From Candidatus Megaera polyxenophila (GTDB taxonomy: Bacteria > Pseudomonadota > Alphaproteobacteria > Rickettsiales > Rickettsiaceae): a stretch of DNA of 64,000 nucleotides. The translations under genes and the position numbers were made by a program. The notes below the pieces were generated by a model, which had not been told where the DNA came from, searched no databases, and was given only the letters and a program-made list of their open reading frames with translations. How positions within the stretch are numbered: position 1 is the stretch's first letter; each line of letters begins with the position of its first letter. Where the stretch lies: contig AP017964.1 of the NCBI GenBank assembly GCA_037101405.1, positions 372,001 through 436,000 on the forward strand. The letters run 5' to 3'. Below are positions 19,192-28,449 of the stretch, one piece after another.

Positions 19192-19321
19192 CTGTACATA
19201 AAAATTTAAGTTCCAAGAGTTAAGAGCTTCTAATAGGTTTTTAAGATAACAGCAAAAAAATATTTAGTCATCTAATTTTCTAAAATAAAAAAGCAATAAG
19301 TTAGCAACTTGGTCAAAAATA

Positions 19322-20581
19322 TTATATTTCAAACATATTTTTATATGACTCTTTCATTAGCACAAAAACCACGCCGATAATTAGTAAAACTATTACCATG
19401 AAATATATATAAATCATGGAAAAATTTTCAGTATATTTCCATAACAGCATACAGAAAAATGGTATAGTTGAAGATAAAATCAAACTCCCTAATGAATGTC
19501 CGAGGCTACACATTCTAACCCTTATATTTACTGGAAATATTGATTGCAATTTAATTTGTATCGGTATCATGTAAATTGGAACAAAAAATACCACAAGCAT
19601 ATGAAGCGAAAAGAAGTATAGCTTATCAATACTTAAAATTTGCATTACAAAAAGCAGACTTAAGGTTAGTAGCAGCGATATAAATATCTGTTTATATATA
19701 GAAATCCTATCAGCTAAAACACCAGAAATTAAACATGAAATAGCATACACAATAATTAGAATTATATTATTTTCTGCAGCTTCATGGATAGAAGTACCCC
19801 CAATAACTTTAGCAACGAAAGTACTTAAAAAAATCACTAAAAAATTATAGCTTGCTCCAATACCTCCATTAAGTATCATGGTTAAAAAAAACTTTAACCT
19901 GTTTTGGGATATTATTTTTGCTATATTAGTACCTTCCTTTCCCTTATCTTCTGTTTTATTTCTTATATAGTGGCTGCTCTCATGCAAAAATTTTCTTAAT
20001 AAAAATACACTTATACCAAGTATTCCGCCAACGGCAAAATTAATACGCCAGAGCCAAGTAATTTCAGAAACACTTAAGGTAAAATGGTACATAAAGGCGG
20101 CTATTAAAGCACCCAATTGTGCTGAAAAAGAAACTAAACCACTTGCTAAATGACGAGATTTTTTGCCGATTTTTTCAGCTATATAAATTTTTATTGCATC
20201 AGTTTCTCCTGCTAAGCTCATGATAAACAGCATTCTACATACAGTTAAAACAACAGTTGCCCATAAACCTATCGTCTCATAACCTGGTAATAGGGAAATA
20301 ACTAAAGCAGAGAGAGCCGATATTATTGTAGTAATTTTAACTGATACAACCCTACCTATTGTATCACTGATACGACCGAAAATAACTGACCCGATAGGCC
20401 TTGCAGCTACCGAAATACTAAATATCATAAAAAAATTCAGTAATTTATCACTATTTGAGCCATCCGGCATAAAGTGACTAGAAATTACTGAAGCCGATAA
20501 CCCAAACAAAGCATAATCATAATAGCGAATAGCAGTTGCAAAAAATGCTATTAAATATGAGGTTTTTTCTGAAACACGCAA
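19322..20581 (-). CDS. MFS transporter, metabolite:H+ symporter (ProP-like) family
   Basis: A 419-residue protein with twelve predicted membrane segments. The loop between segments 2 and 3 carries the MFS signature (ARPIGSVIFGRISDTIGRVVSV), and FGLSASVISSHFMP with the start ATAIRYYDYALFG resembles the ProP/ShiA (MHS) subfamily, which imports osmolytes such as proline and betaine or dicarboxylates. Rickettsiae carry several such genes. It is divergent from ruvA, with 86 bases between. The substrate is not predictable. Confidence 0.87.
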   Translation of the reverse strand: MRVSEKTSYLIAFFATAIRYYDYALFGLSASVISSHFMPDGSNSDKLLNFFMIFSISVAARPIGSVIFGRISDTIGRVVSVKITTIISALSALVISLLPGYETIGLWATVVLTVCRMLFIMSLAGETDAIKIYIAEKIGKKSRHLASGLVSFSAQLGALIAAFMYHFTLSVSEITWLWRINFAVGGILGISVFLLRKFLHESSHYIRNKTEDKGKEGTNIAKIISQNRLKFFLTMILNGGIGASYNFLVIFLSTFVAKVIGGTSIHEAAENNIILIIVYAISCLISGVLADRISIYKQIFISLLLTLSLLFVMQILSIDKLYFFSLHMLVVFFVPIYMIPIQIKLQSIFPVNIRVRMCSLGHSLGSLILSSTIPFFCMLLWKYTENFSMIYIYFMVIVLLIIGVVFVLMKESYKNMFEI

Positions 20582-20667
20582 AATATTGTTAGGGATGATT
20601 TATTGCTTAAAATTTTTCAGCTGCTATTATAGCGATTAAATATGAATAATAAAACTGTTTTTCTTGT

Positions 20668-21264
20668 ATGATAGGCAAACTTAAAGGTATAGTTGATTCA
20701 TGTTATCATGATCATGTTATAATTGATGTTGGCGGTGTCGGTTACCTGGTTTTTTGCTCAAGCAGAACCCTGGCAAATCTAACCCCAGGCGACTCCGTTA
20801 TGTTATTAATCGAAACTCATGTAAGAGAGGATCATATACACCTATACGGTTTTTATAGCAGCGAAGAAAAAAGCACTTTCACATTACTCCAATCGGTGAA
20901 AGGAGTCGGTACTAGGATGTCTCTTGCCATCTTATCAACCTTAAGCCCTGATGAAATCAGTTATGCGCTAGCAATAAAAGATACGACCGCTTTTAGCCGG
21001 GTTTCAGGAGTTGGCAAAAAGCTGGCAGAAAGGATAATTACTGAATTAAAAGATAAATATTCCTCAAATTATATTTCTGAAATTCCTATTACTAGTTCTG
21101 CCGGCAAGGACCCCAGAATTAATAACATTGCTATTGATTCTATATCAGCTTTAGTAGCTCTCGGAGTAAATAAAGCAGAAGCTCAAAACAGGATAAATAC
21201 CCTCCTTGCCCAGGATAAAAATATTTCCTTAAACGAGTTGATCAAATTAGCGCTAAAAAACTGA
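20668..21264 (+). CDS. ruvA: Holliday junction DNA helicase subunit RuvA
   Basis: RuvA binds Holliday junctions and loads RuvB. The 198-residue protein begins MIGKLKGIVDSC, has the OB fold with VGGVGYLVFC and THVREDHIHLYGFYSSEEKSTFTLL, two HhH motifs (SVKGVGTRMSLAIL and VSGVGKKLAERIITELK) and a C-terminal RuvB-binding domain (SISALVALGVNKAEAQNRI). ruvB follows after 15 bases; ruvC is elsewhere (40646). Confidence 0.96.
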   Translation: MIGKLKGIVDSCYHDHVIIDVGGVGYLVFCSSRTLANLTPGDSVMLLIETHVREDHIHLYGFYSSEEKSTFTLLQSVKGVGTRMSLAILSTLSPDEISYALAIKDTTAFSRVSGVGKKLAERIITELKDKYSSNYISEIPITSSAGKDPRINNIAIDSISALVALGVNKAEAQNRINTLLAQDKNISLNELIKLALKN

Positions 21265-21279
21265 ATATCAGGTTAATTT

Positions 21280-22314
21280 ATGAACAAACAAATACTGCAA
21301 AGAGAGAAATTAGAAACAGATAATGAAATTAACCTCAGACCAAACTTACTTGAAGATTTTATCGGCCAGGAACAGATTAAAGCAAATCTCGGTATTTTTA
21401 TTCAAGCAGCAAGAAACCGTAGTGAATCATTAGATCACACGCTTTTTTATGGCCCACCTGGGCTTGGGAAAACCTCGCTAGCACAAATAGTTTCAAAAGA
21501 GATGGGTGTTAATTTTAAAGCAACTAGTGGCCCTACTCTGTCAAAAGCAGCAGATCTTGCCGGCATCTTGACTAACTTACAGGAAAACGATGTGTTATTC
21601 ATCGATGAAATTCACCGGCTAAATACTAGTATTGAAGAGATATTATATCCGGCTATGGAAGATTTCTCCCTTGATATAATAATAGGGGAAGGACCAGCAG
21701 CACGGTCACTTAGAATAGACCTGCCAAAATTTACTTTAATAGGCGCAACTACTAGACTTGGCCTGCTTAGTAACCCACTCCGTGATAGATTTGGTATTCC
21801 CTTGCGCCTTAATTTTTATAATTCTGAAGAATTGCAAAGTGTTTTAGTCCGAGCTGCAAAATTACTGAATACTAAAATTACGGATGACGGAGCAAAAGAA
21901 ATAGCCCTCCGCTCTCGTGGGACGCCAAGGATTGCCCTAAGACTTCTTAAAAGAGTACGTGACTTTGCATCAGTGGATAATCACCTGGAAATTAATCAGA
22001 AAATAGCGGATGTCGCTTTAAATAAGCTAGAGGTAGATAAAGCAGGATTAGATAGTAACGATTATCGTTATTTGAGGTTTATTATCGACAATTATAACGG
22101 CGGACCGGTAGGTGTTGAAACAATAGCTGCGGCTCTTTCGGAACAGCGAGATAGCATAGAAGAAGCAATAGAACCTTATTTAATCCAAATAGGACATCTG
22201 CAAAGGACATCAAGAGGTAGAATGGTAACTGCTAATGCTTTTGAACATCTAGGTTTACCGAAACCAAAAAATCAGATATATAATCAGGACACCCTATTTG
22301 AAGAAGAAATTTAA
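21280..22314 (+). CDS. ruvB: Holliday junction branch migration ATPase RuvB
   Basis: RuvB is the hexameric AAA+ motor of branch migration. In 344 residues it shows [19 protein letters not shown], Walker [21 protein letters not shown] (about residue 60), Walker [11 protein letters not shown] (about 110), sensor 1 IGATTR, the arginine finger region LRDRFGI, and the C-terminal winged-helix part [31 protein letters not shown]. It forms an operon with ruvA. Confidence 0.97.
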   Translation: MNKQILQREKLETDNEINLRPNLLEDFIGQEQIKANLGIFIQAARNRSESLDHTLFYGPPGLGKTSLAQIVSKEMGVNFKATSGPTLSKAADLAGILTNLQENDVLFIDEIHRLNTSIEEILYPAMEDFSLDIIIGEGPAARSLRIDLPKFTLIGATTRLGLLSNPLRDRFGIPLRLNFYNSEELQSVLVRAAKLLNTKITDDGAKEIALRSRGTPRIALRLLKRVRDFASVDNHLEINQKIADVALNKLEVDKAGLDSNDYRYLRFIIDNYNGGPVGVETIAAALSEQRDSIEEAIEPYLIQIGHLQRTSRGRMVTANAFEHLGLPKPKNQIYNQDTLFEEEI

Positions 22315-22356
22315 TACAAGCCACCAAGATATATAAACTTTTTGTTTAGACTTACT

Positions 22357-23171
22357 CTAGTTAACTATATTGATTTTTTCTTTGGAATAGTAATATTTGT
22401 GCATAATAACTAGTACAAGCCAGTTAACTAACATTGCTGGTATTACACCATCAATTATGGTTATGTCTAACAACATCCATAAACTATTTACTAGAAAACC
22501 GCCAGCCATCCCCGCTAGCACAGCTTTTTCGTAAGGAGTTCTATACCCTAATACAGCCATAATAAAAGGTACAGTAACGATGCACATATAAAAAGAAGCT
22601 GTTAATACTGCTAGTCTAAATATTCCTATATCTTTTAGAGATAATAAAATACCTGATATACCTAATAAAAAAGAGACTATACGGGCAGTTAATAATTCAT
22701 TCTTTAATTTAGTAAATACATTTATAAAATCATGAGTTATTAAAACTGATGATGAATTTATATAACTATCTATTGTAGACATTACCATTGCTACAATACC
22801 TATAAGTAATAACCCTTTGTAAATCGGCGGTGTTATATCAAATAACGAATGTATTATATTAGTGTCCCCAGTAAAATTTTCTCGAAACATTAAAAGTACA
22901 CTTAACCACCCTACTACAAGGATTAGGACAAAAACTATAAATGATAATATATAAAAAGAATCTTGAGCCTGCTTGAGGTTTTTACTCATAGCTATTCTTT
23001 GAAAAATAGCAGGATTAAAAGCAGGTATGACCATATATATACTAAGGGAAATAAGCTTCCATATTTTATCGTTACTGAAAGTAAAAATATCAGAGAAGTT
23101 AAAATTAGGATGTTGGGCCAGGGAGAAAACAATTGTAATACCATCTACGCCAAAAAAGAAATAATAAACAA
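22357..23171 (-). pseudogene. Sodium:solute symporter, 3' part (broken by IS1595-type element)
   Basis: This frame encodes about eight membrane segments from the second half of an SSS (PutP-type) symporter: YMVIPAFNPAIFQRIAMSKN, IVAMVMSTIDSYINSSSVLITHD and TASFYMCIVTVPFIMAVLGY. It has no start of its own; the first residues of the apparent 277-residue reading come from IS DNA. Joining 23171 to 24845 (removing the element and one 8-bp duplication) restores a continuous frame VIVYYFFFGVDGI, giving a symporter of about 463 residues without a kinase domain. It is closely related to the symporter part at 56763-57695. Confidence 0.88.
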
Positions 23172-23237
23172 CGCAATCATCCCTTGACATTCAATAGATA
23201 ATAGTTTATACTTAGGTTTATAATAAGGTAAAGAATT

Positions 23238-24152
23238 ATGAACTTTTTTGAATTTAACAAACAGTTTCCTACTGAACTTGATTGTATAAAGTACTTTATC
23301 ACAATTAGGTATAATAATAAACCCGTTTGCAGACATTGCGGGAGCGACAGATTAACACACAGAAGAGATACACCTAAAAATTTTCAATGTATCTTCTGTA
23401 ATAAAGGTTTCTCAATCTTCAAAGGGACAATATTTGAGAAGTCTGACACTGATTTACGTAAATGGTTTTATGCTATTCACTTGTTTTTAAATAGTAAAAA
23501 AGGTATATCAGGCTACCAACTAAAAAGAGAAATAGGCGTTACTTATAAAACGGCTTGGCGTATGCTTAAGCAAATCAGGCTTGCTATGGGTAATATTGAA
23601 AACCAGCAATTTTTTGGTACTTTAATTGAAGTGGATGAGACCTATGTAGGCGGTAGACCTAGGAAGAAAAACAATAGAGATGATGATAACGATAACTTAC
23701 CACCAGTAAATAAAAGGGGGCGTGGTACTAAAAAGAACGTTGTTGTTGGTTGTATTGATAAGATAAATAAGTCTGTATTTGCTAAAGTTATGATTAAAAA
23801 CAACGATGGCAAGAAATTAACAGGTAAGCAGCTATTAGATGTATTGAATCAAGTTATAACCCAAGATAGCGTCATTATTAGCGATGAGTTCAAAGGATAT
23901 AATATCCTCGGTAAGAAAACAAGCCATATCCATTTAAGAGTAGACCATACGAAAGAATATGTAGCCAGCGGTAACATTCACACCAACAATATGGAGAACT
24001 TTTGGGGAACTCTAAAGCGTGGAATACTCGGCATATATCACCACGTATCAGCTAAGCATCTTCAAAAGTATGTTGATGAGTTTGCTTTTAGATATAATAC
24101 TAGAGAAAATGGTTGTGTATTTAATTTGATTTTACAACAGGCGGTTTTCTAA
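23238..24152 (+). CDS. IS1595-family transposase (ISXO2-like)
   Basis: A 304-residue transposase. The N-terminal zinc ribbon (VCRHCGSDRL with a second pair in FQCIFCNKGFSIFKGT, about residues 33-60) is typical of IS1595 transposases, followed by the linker helix region (KKGISGYQLKREIGVTYKTAWRMLKQIR). The catalytic domain shows Asp in VDETYVGGRPRKKN (about 130), Asp in IISDEFKGYNIL (about 213) and HTNNMENFWGTLKRGI (about 250). It ends with FRYNTREN, and overlaps the passenger gene tail to tail by 32 bases. It appears intact. Confidence 0.94.
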   Translation: MNFFEFNKQFPTELDCIKYFITIRYNNKPVCRHCGSDRLTHRRDTPKNFQCIFCNKGFSIFKGTIFEKSDTDLRKWFYAIHLFLNSKKGISGYQLKREIGVTYKTAWRMLKQIRLAMGNIENQQFFGTLIEVDETYVGGRPRKKNNRDDDNDNLPPVNKRGRGTKKNVVVGCIDKINKSVFAKVMIKNNDGKKLTGKQLLDVLNQVITQDSVIISDEFKGYNILGKKTSHIHLRVDHTKEYVASGNIHTNNMENFWGTLKRGILGIYHHVSAKHLQKYVDEFAFRYNTRENGCVFNLILQQAVF

Positions 24153-24762
24153 CGAATTGAATAGAGAGACTTCCATTTTCTAAACGATTTAAAATACCTT
24201 CTATATGTACTTTATGATAAACTTCATATTTTTCATTATTTAAAATACCGTATTTTAAAGCAATAGTTGCTGTAATTTTTAAAGATTTAGCTATGTTTAT
24301 ATCTTTTACTTTAATTATCCCTGTCGCTGCATTAGAAAGGTAATAAGGTGGAAGTAAAACTGATGATTTATTTATTACATCTATTTCATCTTTTTGATGT
24401 GTCTGACCATTAACAATTATAACTGTCTTTTCTTGGTCTAAAAAACAACTAATCACCTGAGTAGAACAGTTATAAACTGACATAGCAATTCGAATGTTGT
24501 GTATATTATTATCTGGAAATTCTAATCTAGGTTCTGGAATTATCAATAATTTATCCTTAATACTATAATTTTGCTTACATTTATGTACTAAATAAACGAG
24601 AGGTAGAGATAAAAATATAGCACCTAAAAACTGTTGCGTTAACATATAGTACCCCAAACTACTGCAAATAAAAGCAAAAGAAGGTAATGCTTTACTGTCC
24701 AGCCAATCTTTGATATAATCACTGACAATAGTATTAGAAACTTGTTTAAAAAATTCCAACAT
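24121..24762 (-). CDS. Membrane protein of unknown function carried within the IS1595-type element
   Basis: A 213-residue protein encoded entirely between the inverted repeats of the element, convergent with the transposase. Residues about 27-60 contain two closely spaced hydrophobic stretches (PSFAFICSSLGYYMLTQQFL and GAIFLSLPLVYLVH), so it is probably a membrane-anchored hairpin with a soluble, beta-rich C-terminal domain of about 140 residues (IRIAMSVYNCSTQVISCF, KTVIIVNGQTHQKDEIDV). I do not recognise the domain. The long frame with ordinary codon use indicates a real gene; passenger genes are known in the IS1595 family. It has no link to transposition chemistry that I can see. Confidence 0.7.
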   Translation of the reverse strand: MLEFFKQVSNTIVSDYIKDWLDSKALPSFAFICSSLGYYMLTQQFLGAIFLSLPLVYLVHKCKQNYSIKDKLLIIPEPRLEFPDNNIHNIRIAMSVYNCSTQVISCFLDQEKTVIIVNGQTHQKDEIDVINKSSVLLPPYYLSNAATGIIKVKDINIAKSLKITATIALKYGILNNEKYEVYHKVHIEGILNRLENGSLSIQFVRKPPVVKSN

Positions 24763-24836
24763 AATAAATTATTATAAAACTGACCAAATATATCAGTAAT
24801 ATACAATCTATTATTGAATGTCAAGGGATGATTGCG

Positions 24837-25421
24837 ATAAACAATAACTGGCAAAATAGTTGCAAAAGTAAAAAATTGGATTACATCTGTAAAGGTGACT
24901 GATTTTATCCCACCTAAAGTTGAATATAATGTAATAATCAAGCCGGATAAAATAATCCCGTATAAACTATTAATATTTAAGATATACTCAAAAACACTTC
25001 CGGCTATTTTTAATTGTACTGCTATTAATCCACTAACAAATATAAACCCTGATATACTAGTGACAATTCTAACTTTTTGCCCGTATATATCATTCATTGC
25101 CTCAGCAATGGAAAGTTTCCCCAAAAATTCGCTCATACGGGGAATAAAAAAATAACCTACTATAAAGAAACACACCACTTCAAATAAAACAGGAATAAAA
25201 TAATATAACCCTGTTTTATAGGTTTCTATCAGTATGTTAGCAAAAAATGAGCCAGAAACCCACGTAGCAACGAGAGTTGAAACTAATACAGCAGTAGAAA
25301 AGTTTCTATCACCTATGGCATACTGGGTTATTGAGGTAATGCCTTTACTTGATTTTAGACCAAGAATTACATTAAGAATTAAAAATGAAAAAAATATTAT
25401 ATGATCGATAGTCCAAGCCAT
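24837..25421 (-). pseudogene. Sodium:solute symporter, 5' part (broken by IS1595-type element)
   Basis: From ATG 25421 the frame encodes the first five or so membrane segments of an SSS symporter: GITSITQYAIGDRNFSTAVL, STLVATWVSGSFFANIL, LGKLSIAEAMNDIYGQKVR and LYSTLGGIKSVTFTDVIQF, the last being a diagnostic SSS motif. After VIVY the reading continues into IS DNA and ends at 24639 with unrelated residues. It belongs with the 3' part at 22357-23171. Its homology with 56763-57695 suggests two paralogous symporters, one with and one without a histidine kinase. Confidence 0.88.
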
Positions 25422-25549
25422 AAAACAAACAGAATTTGATAATTTCTTTTTTTACTTAACCCATTAAGAGTATTGCTTTATCTTATAATATTCTCAATCG
25501 GCATAAATTTATGCTACCTACAGTAGCATTTCTTTATCAGCTTTACAAC

Positions 25550-26938
25550 CTATTTTCTTAAGCCAGTTTGAAATAGACCTAAAATACTATCTTCTAATTT
25601 AATATATTTATTGGTATCTCCGTATATGTTATTGATTACTATAACAAAACTGTGTAATTCTCCTTTAGTATTATAAAAATATCCTAAGAGACTTACCACA
25701 CCTGTTAAACGACCGGTTTTTGCATATAGCTTAAGATCTTTTGAATATCTATTTTTTAAAGTACCTTCCTCCCCCGGAGTAGCAAGCATTGATAAAATTT
25801 CAGGAAAATTTGGTTTTTTAGCTATCACCTGCAGTATTTCATCTATTTGAGAAACAGTTAAAACATTAACTCTTGAAATACCAGAGCCATCTTCAATCAA
25901 AGAATCAGTTATATCTACTCCAGTATGTTTTTGCACCAGCTTTTTAAGTAACCTCCCGGCATCACGCCACTCCATTTGCCTATCACCTATTTCATTTATC
26001 ATTTCTTTACTTGTACTACTTGCTTCAGCTAATAGATAGTCAGTAACAAAATTATCCGATTTTTTCATAGCTTGACTTGCAATTGCAAAAAAATGGTTCT
26101 TCTTCATTGCTATTACTTCAGAAGTTTTAACAGGTATAGATGGCAATATCTTGCCCTTTAAATTGATACCATGTTTTTGTAAAAGAAGTTTTAATACCAA
26201 CCTTACATTATTCAAATTATCATTAGTAACAGCTCCTATTGTTAATAACTTAGTTGACTTATTTAATGTCCCAGAAATTATATATTTATTAGTATCAATA
26301 CTGGTATATATTAAATCTATATTACTATCGGAAGTAGTAACTAACTTATTTTCTATTTTATAAGGTACAAGCTGAGTATCTGATACCTCGACTTTTTGGC
26401 CAATTTCCGTAGGTAAAACATTAACCTTTGCGCAATTTTTGTTAATATGCAATCTAGTAATCGGGCCAGTATTACAATAAACTGTATCACTTACGGTTTT
26501 CGTACGTATTAATGGAGGAAGTAGAAATTCTTTATTAATAATATAAAAATTACCTTTTATAGAGCTTATATTTTTACTTTTTAAAGACGAAACTAATACA
26601 TCCAAATCATCAGTGGTAAACTCTGGATCATGAATATCTAAATAATAATCATTACCAATCTTTGAAATTGCACTATCAAATTTGTAATCACCGCCCAATT
26701 CTTCAAGAAGTGTGGTTAGAGTAATAAATTTTAAACCACTGGCAAAAGTAAAATAACGATTAACATTTTTCTCATGAATAATATTATTCTTATCAAGATT
26801 CCTTATTCTAAAACCGATATTTATATTCGAATCAGTTTCATTAATTAAATTTTCTACCTTTTCAGCAATATTGTCGGCAAAAACGGGAAATAAAAATGAT
26901 AATATTATTATTAATAATGCTGTTTTTGAATTGATCAT
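25550..26938 (-). CDS. dacB: D-alanyl-D-alanine carboxypeptidase/endopeptidase (PBP4/DacB type)
   Basis: A 462-residue periplasmic class C low-molecular-mass penicillin-binding protein that trims or opens peptidoglycan cross-links. It has a signal peptide (ALLIIILSFLFPVFADN), the active-site SxxK in FTFASGLKFITL (about residue 70), SxN in KKSDNFVTDYLL (about 300) and KTG in LYAKTGRLTGVVSL (about 410), with the long domain insertion between SxxK and SxN typical of PBP4. The late GYFYNTKGELHSFVIVINN is also family-like. It stands alone. Confidence 0.93.
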   Translation of the reverse strand: MINSKTALLIIILSFLFPVFADNIAEKVENLINETDSNINIGFRIRNLDKNNIIHEKNVNRYFTFASGLKFITLTTLLEELGGDYKFDSAISKIGNDYYLDIHDPEFTTDDLDVLVSSLKSKNISSIKGNFYIINKEFLLPPLIRTKTVSDTVYCNTGPITRLHINKNCAKVNVLPTEIGQKVEVSDTQLVPYKIENKLVTTSDSNIDLIYTSIDTNKYIISGTLNKSTKLLTIGAVTNDNLNNVRLVLKLLLQKHGINLKGKILPSIPVKTSEVIAMKKNHFFAIASQAMKKSDNFVTDYLLAEASSTSKEMINEIGDRQMEWRDAGRLLKKLVQKHTGVDITDSLIEDGSGISRVNVLTVSQIDEILQVIAKKPNFPEILSMLATPGEEGTLKNRYSKDLKLYAKTGRLTGVVSLLGYFYNTKGELHSFVIVINNIYGDTNKYIKLEDSILGLFQTGLRK

Positions 26939-27029
26939 GAAATTAAGTTATAAAATGTATGAAAACGCTTGCTGGATCTAAATATAATATTTAGTATATA
27001 CCATTAATAAGTCTCATTTTAAAGATTAC

Positions 27030-27422
27030 ATGAAGTTTGGATATACAATTATTTACGTTAAAGACATTAAACAAACAGTAGATTTCTACCAAAGAGCTTT
27101 TGGTTTATCTTTGAAATTTTATGCAGAAAGTGGTAAATATGCTGAACTATCTACGGGAGAAACAATTCTATCCTTTGTAGCGGAAGATTTTATCCAGGAA
27201 CATGACGTGGAATTTGTCACCAATCGAGCAGACAATGTTTCGCCAGGTTTTCAAATTAGCTTTATTACCGAAAATGTTGCGGAAGCTTATGAAAAAGCCA
27301 TCAAAGAAGGGGCTTCTAAAATTTCACCACCTAAACAAGTACCATGGGGACAAATAGTTTCTCAGGTCAAAGATAATAATGGCATTGTAGTGGAGATAGG
27401 CAGTCCTATAGGGGGTTATTAG
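27030..27422 (+). CDS. VOC-superfamily (glyoxalase/bleomycin resistance-like) protein
   Basis: A 130-residue protein made of two beta-alpha-beta-beta-beta modules. The start FGYTIIYVKDIKQTVDFYQRAFGLSLKF and the second module GFQISFITENVAEAYEKAIKEGASKISPPKQVPWGQIVSQVKDNNGIVVEIGSPI are typical of single-domain VOC proteins. Metal-ligand positions suggest a glyoxalase-like or dioxygenase-like fold, but the substrate cannot be deduced. It is isolated, on the plus strand between minus-strand dacB and hemC. Confidence 0.88.
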   Translation: MKFGYTIIYVKDIKQTVDFYQRAFGLSLKFYAESGKYAELSTGETILSFVAEDFIQEHDVEFVTNRADNVSPGFQISFITENVAEAYEKAIKEGASKISPPKQVPWGQIVSQVKDNNGIVVEIGSPIGGY

Positions 27423-27549
27423 CACCATATACGTCCTTACACCGAGCTTCTTTCGGTATTACTATCATACCTCTTTAGTGTTAAGTCCATGTTACCTTCA
27501 GGAAAAACATTTTAAAATAATTTTTCTCATTATTGTACACACTCTAATT

Positions 27550-28449
27550 TTAATATTTCTTTGCCTCTATAATTTCGGCCGCCTTAATGGCTATTTCTTT
27601 TCCACAAATTTTATCGCCGGTTTCTGTGTGGAATTCTAAGCAATTCCCCTCAAAATCCCCATACATATATCGTGCTTTAATTATTGATTCATCAATATAT
27701 TCCGCATGGGCAGCAATCGGAGTTTTACAGCTCGCATCAAAGTACACAAGAAATTCTCTTTCCGCCTGACTCAAATACCAGCTAGGCAAGTGATTAATTT
27801 CTTTGCAAATATCAGCCATTTTCTGATCATCAGACCTTTTTTCAATAGCAATAGTTCCTTGTCCAGCAGATGGAATCATCGTATCAACAGTCAAAGGAAA
27901 ACAATGTTTTTCATCAAATATCCCTAACCTCTTAAGCCCTCCACACGCAAGTATTATTGCATCCGGAGCATTATCACTGGAAAGCTTATCAAGCCTAGTC
28001 TGGATGTTACCTCTACACGGGATAATCTTAAGGTCCGGGCGGATTTTTTGGAGAATTACTTTCCTCCTCACAGAAGAAGTACCAATTATAGCTCCGTTAG
28101 GTAATTCATTTAATGATTTATATTTGTATGAAACCAGGCAATCTCTGGGATCTTCTCTCTCTAAAACTGCAGCTATCTCTAGCCCTACAGGTAATATTCC
28201 TGGAACATCTTTAAGCGAATGAATTGCTAAATCCACCTCTCCTGTAAGTAATTTTTCTTCTAATTCCTTTAAAAATAAAGCCTTCCCCCCGATATCGTAT
28301 AAATTTTTATCAGTTATTCTATCGCCTGTAGTTATTACTGGCACTATTTCGCAGTTTATATGAGGAAAAAAATTTTTTAATTTTTTGATAACTAAATCTG
28401 TTTGAATCACAGCTAATCTACTTCTTCTTGTTGCGATTCTTATTAACAT
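27550..28449 (-). CDS. hemC: Porphobilinogen deaminase (hydroxymethylbilane synthase)
   Basis: HemC joins four porphobilinogens into hydroxymethylbilane for haem. The 299-residue protein has RIATRRSRLAVIQTDLV, DLAIHSLKDVPGILPVGLEIAAVLEREDPRD (catalytic Asp), GTSSVRRK, IIPCRGNIQTRLDKL and the C-terminal FDASCKTPIAAHA, whose Cys carries the dipyrromethane cofactor. It abuts ldcA with no gap. The next enzyme of the path, HemD, is encoded at 61398-62093. Confidence 0.97.
   Translation of the reverse strand: MLIRIATRRSRLAVIQTDLVIKKLKNFFPHINCEIVPVITTGDRITDKNLYDIGGKALFLKELEEKLLTGEVDLAIHSLKDVPGILPVGLEIAAVLEREDPRDCLVSYKYKSLNELPNGAIIGTSSVRRKVILQKIRPDLKIIPCRGNIQTRLDKLSSDNAPDAIILACGGLKRLGIFDEKHCFPLTVDTMIPSAGQGTIAIEKRSDDQKMADICKEINHLPSWYLSQAEREFLVYFDASCKTPIAAHAEYIDESIIKARYMYGDFEGNCLEFHTETGDKICGKEIAIKAAEIIEAKKY

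Larger units (their letters stand above)
23172..24836. mobile_element. IS1595-family insertion sequence with a passenger gene
   Basis: A 1665-bp element. Its ends are perfect inverted repeats of about 22-24 bases, starting CGCAATCATCCCTTGACATT on the left, and it is flanked by the 8-bp direct repeat ATAAACAA at 23164-23171 and 24837-24844, the duplication size of IS1595 elements. It contains the transposase (plus strand) and a convergent second gene of unknown function on the minus strand, both starting within 75 bases of the respective ends. It disrupts an SSS symporter gene. Confidence 0.92.

Noticed and set aside
27423..27549. Weak stem ACCGA...TCGGT after the VOC gene as a terminator
   Set aside because: Only five base pairs and no following T run; too weak to annotate.
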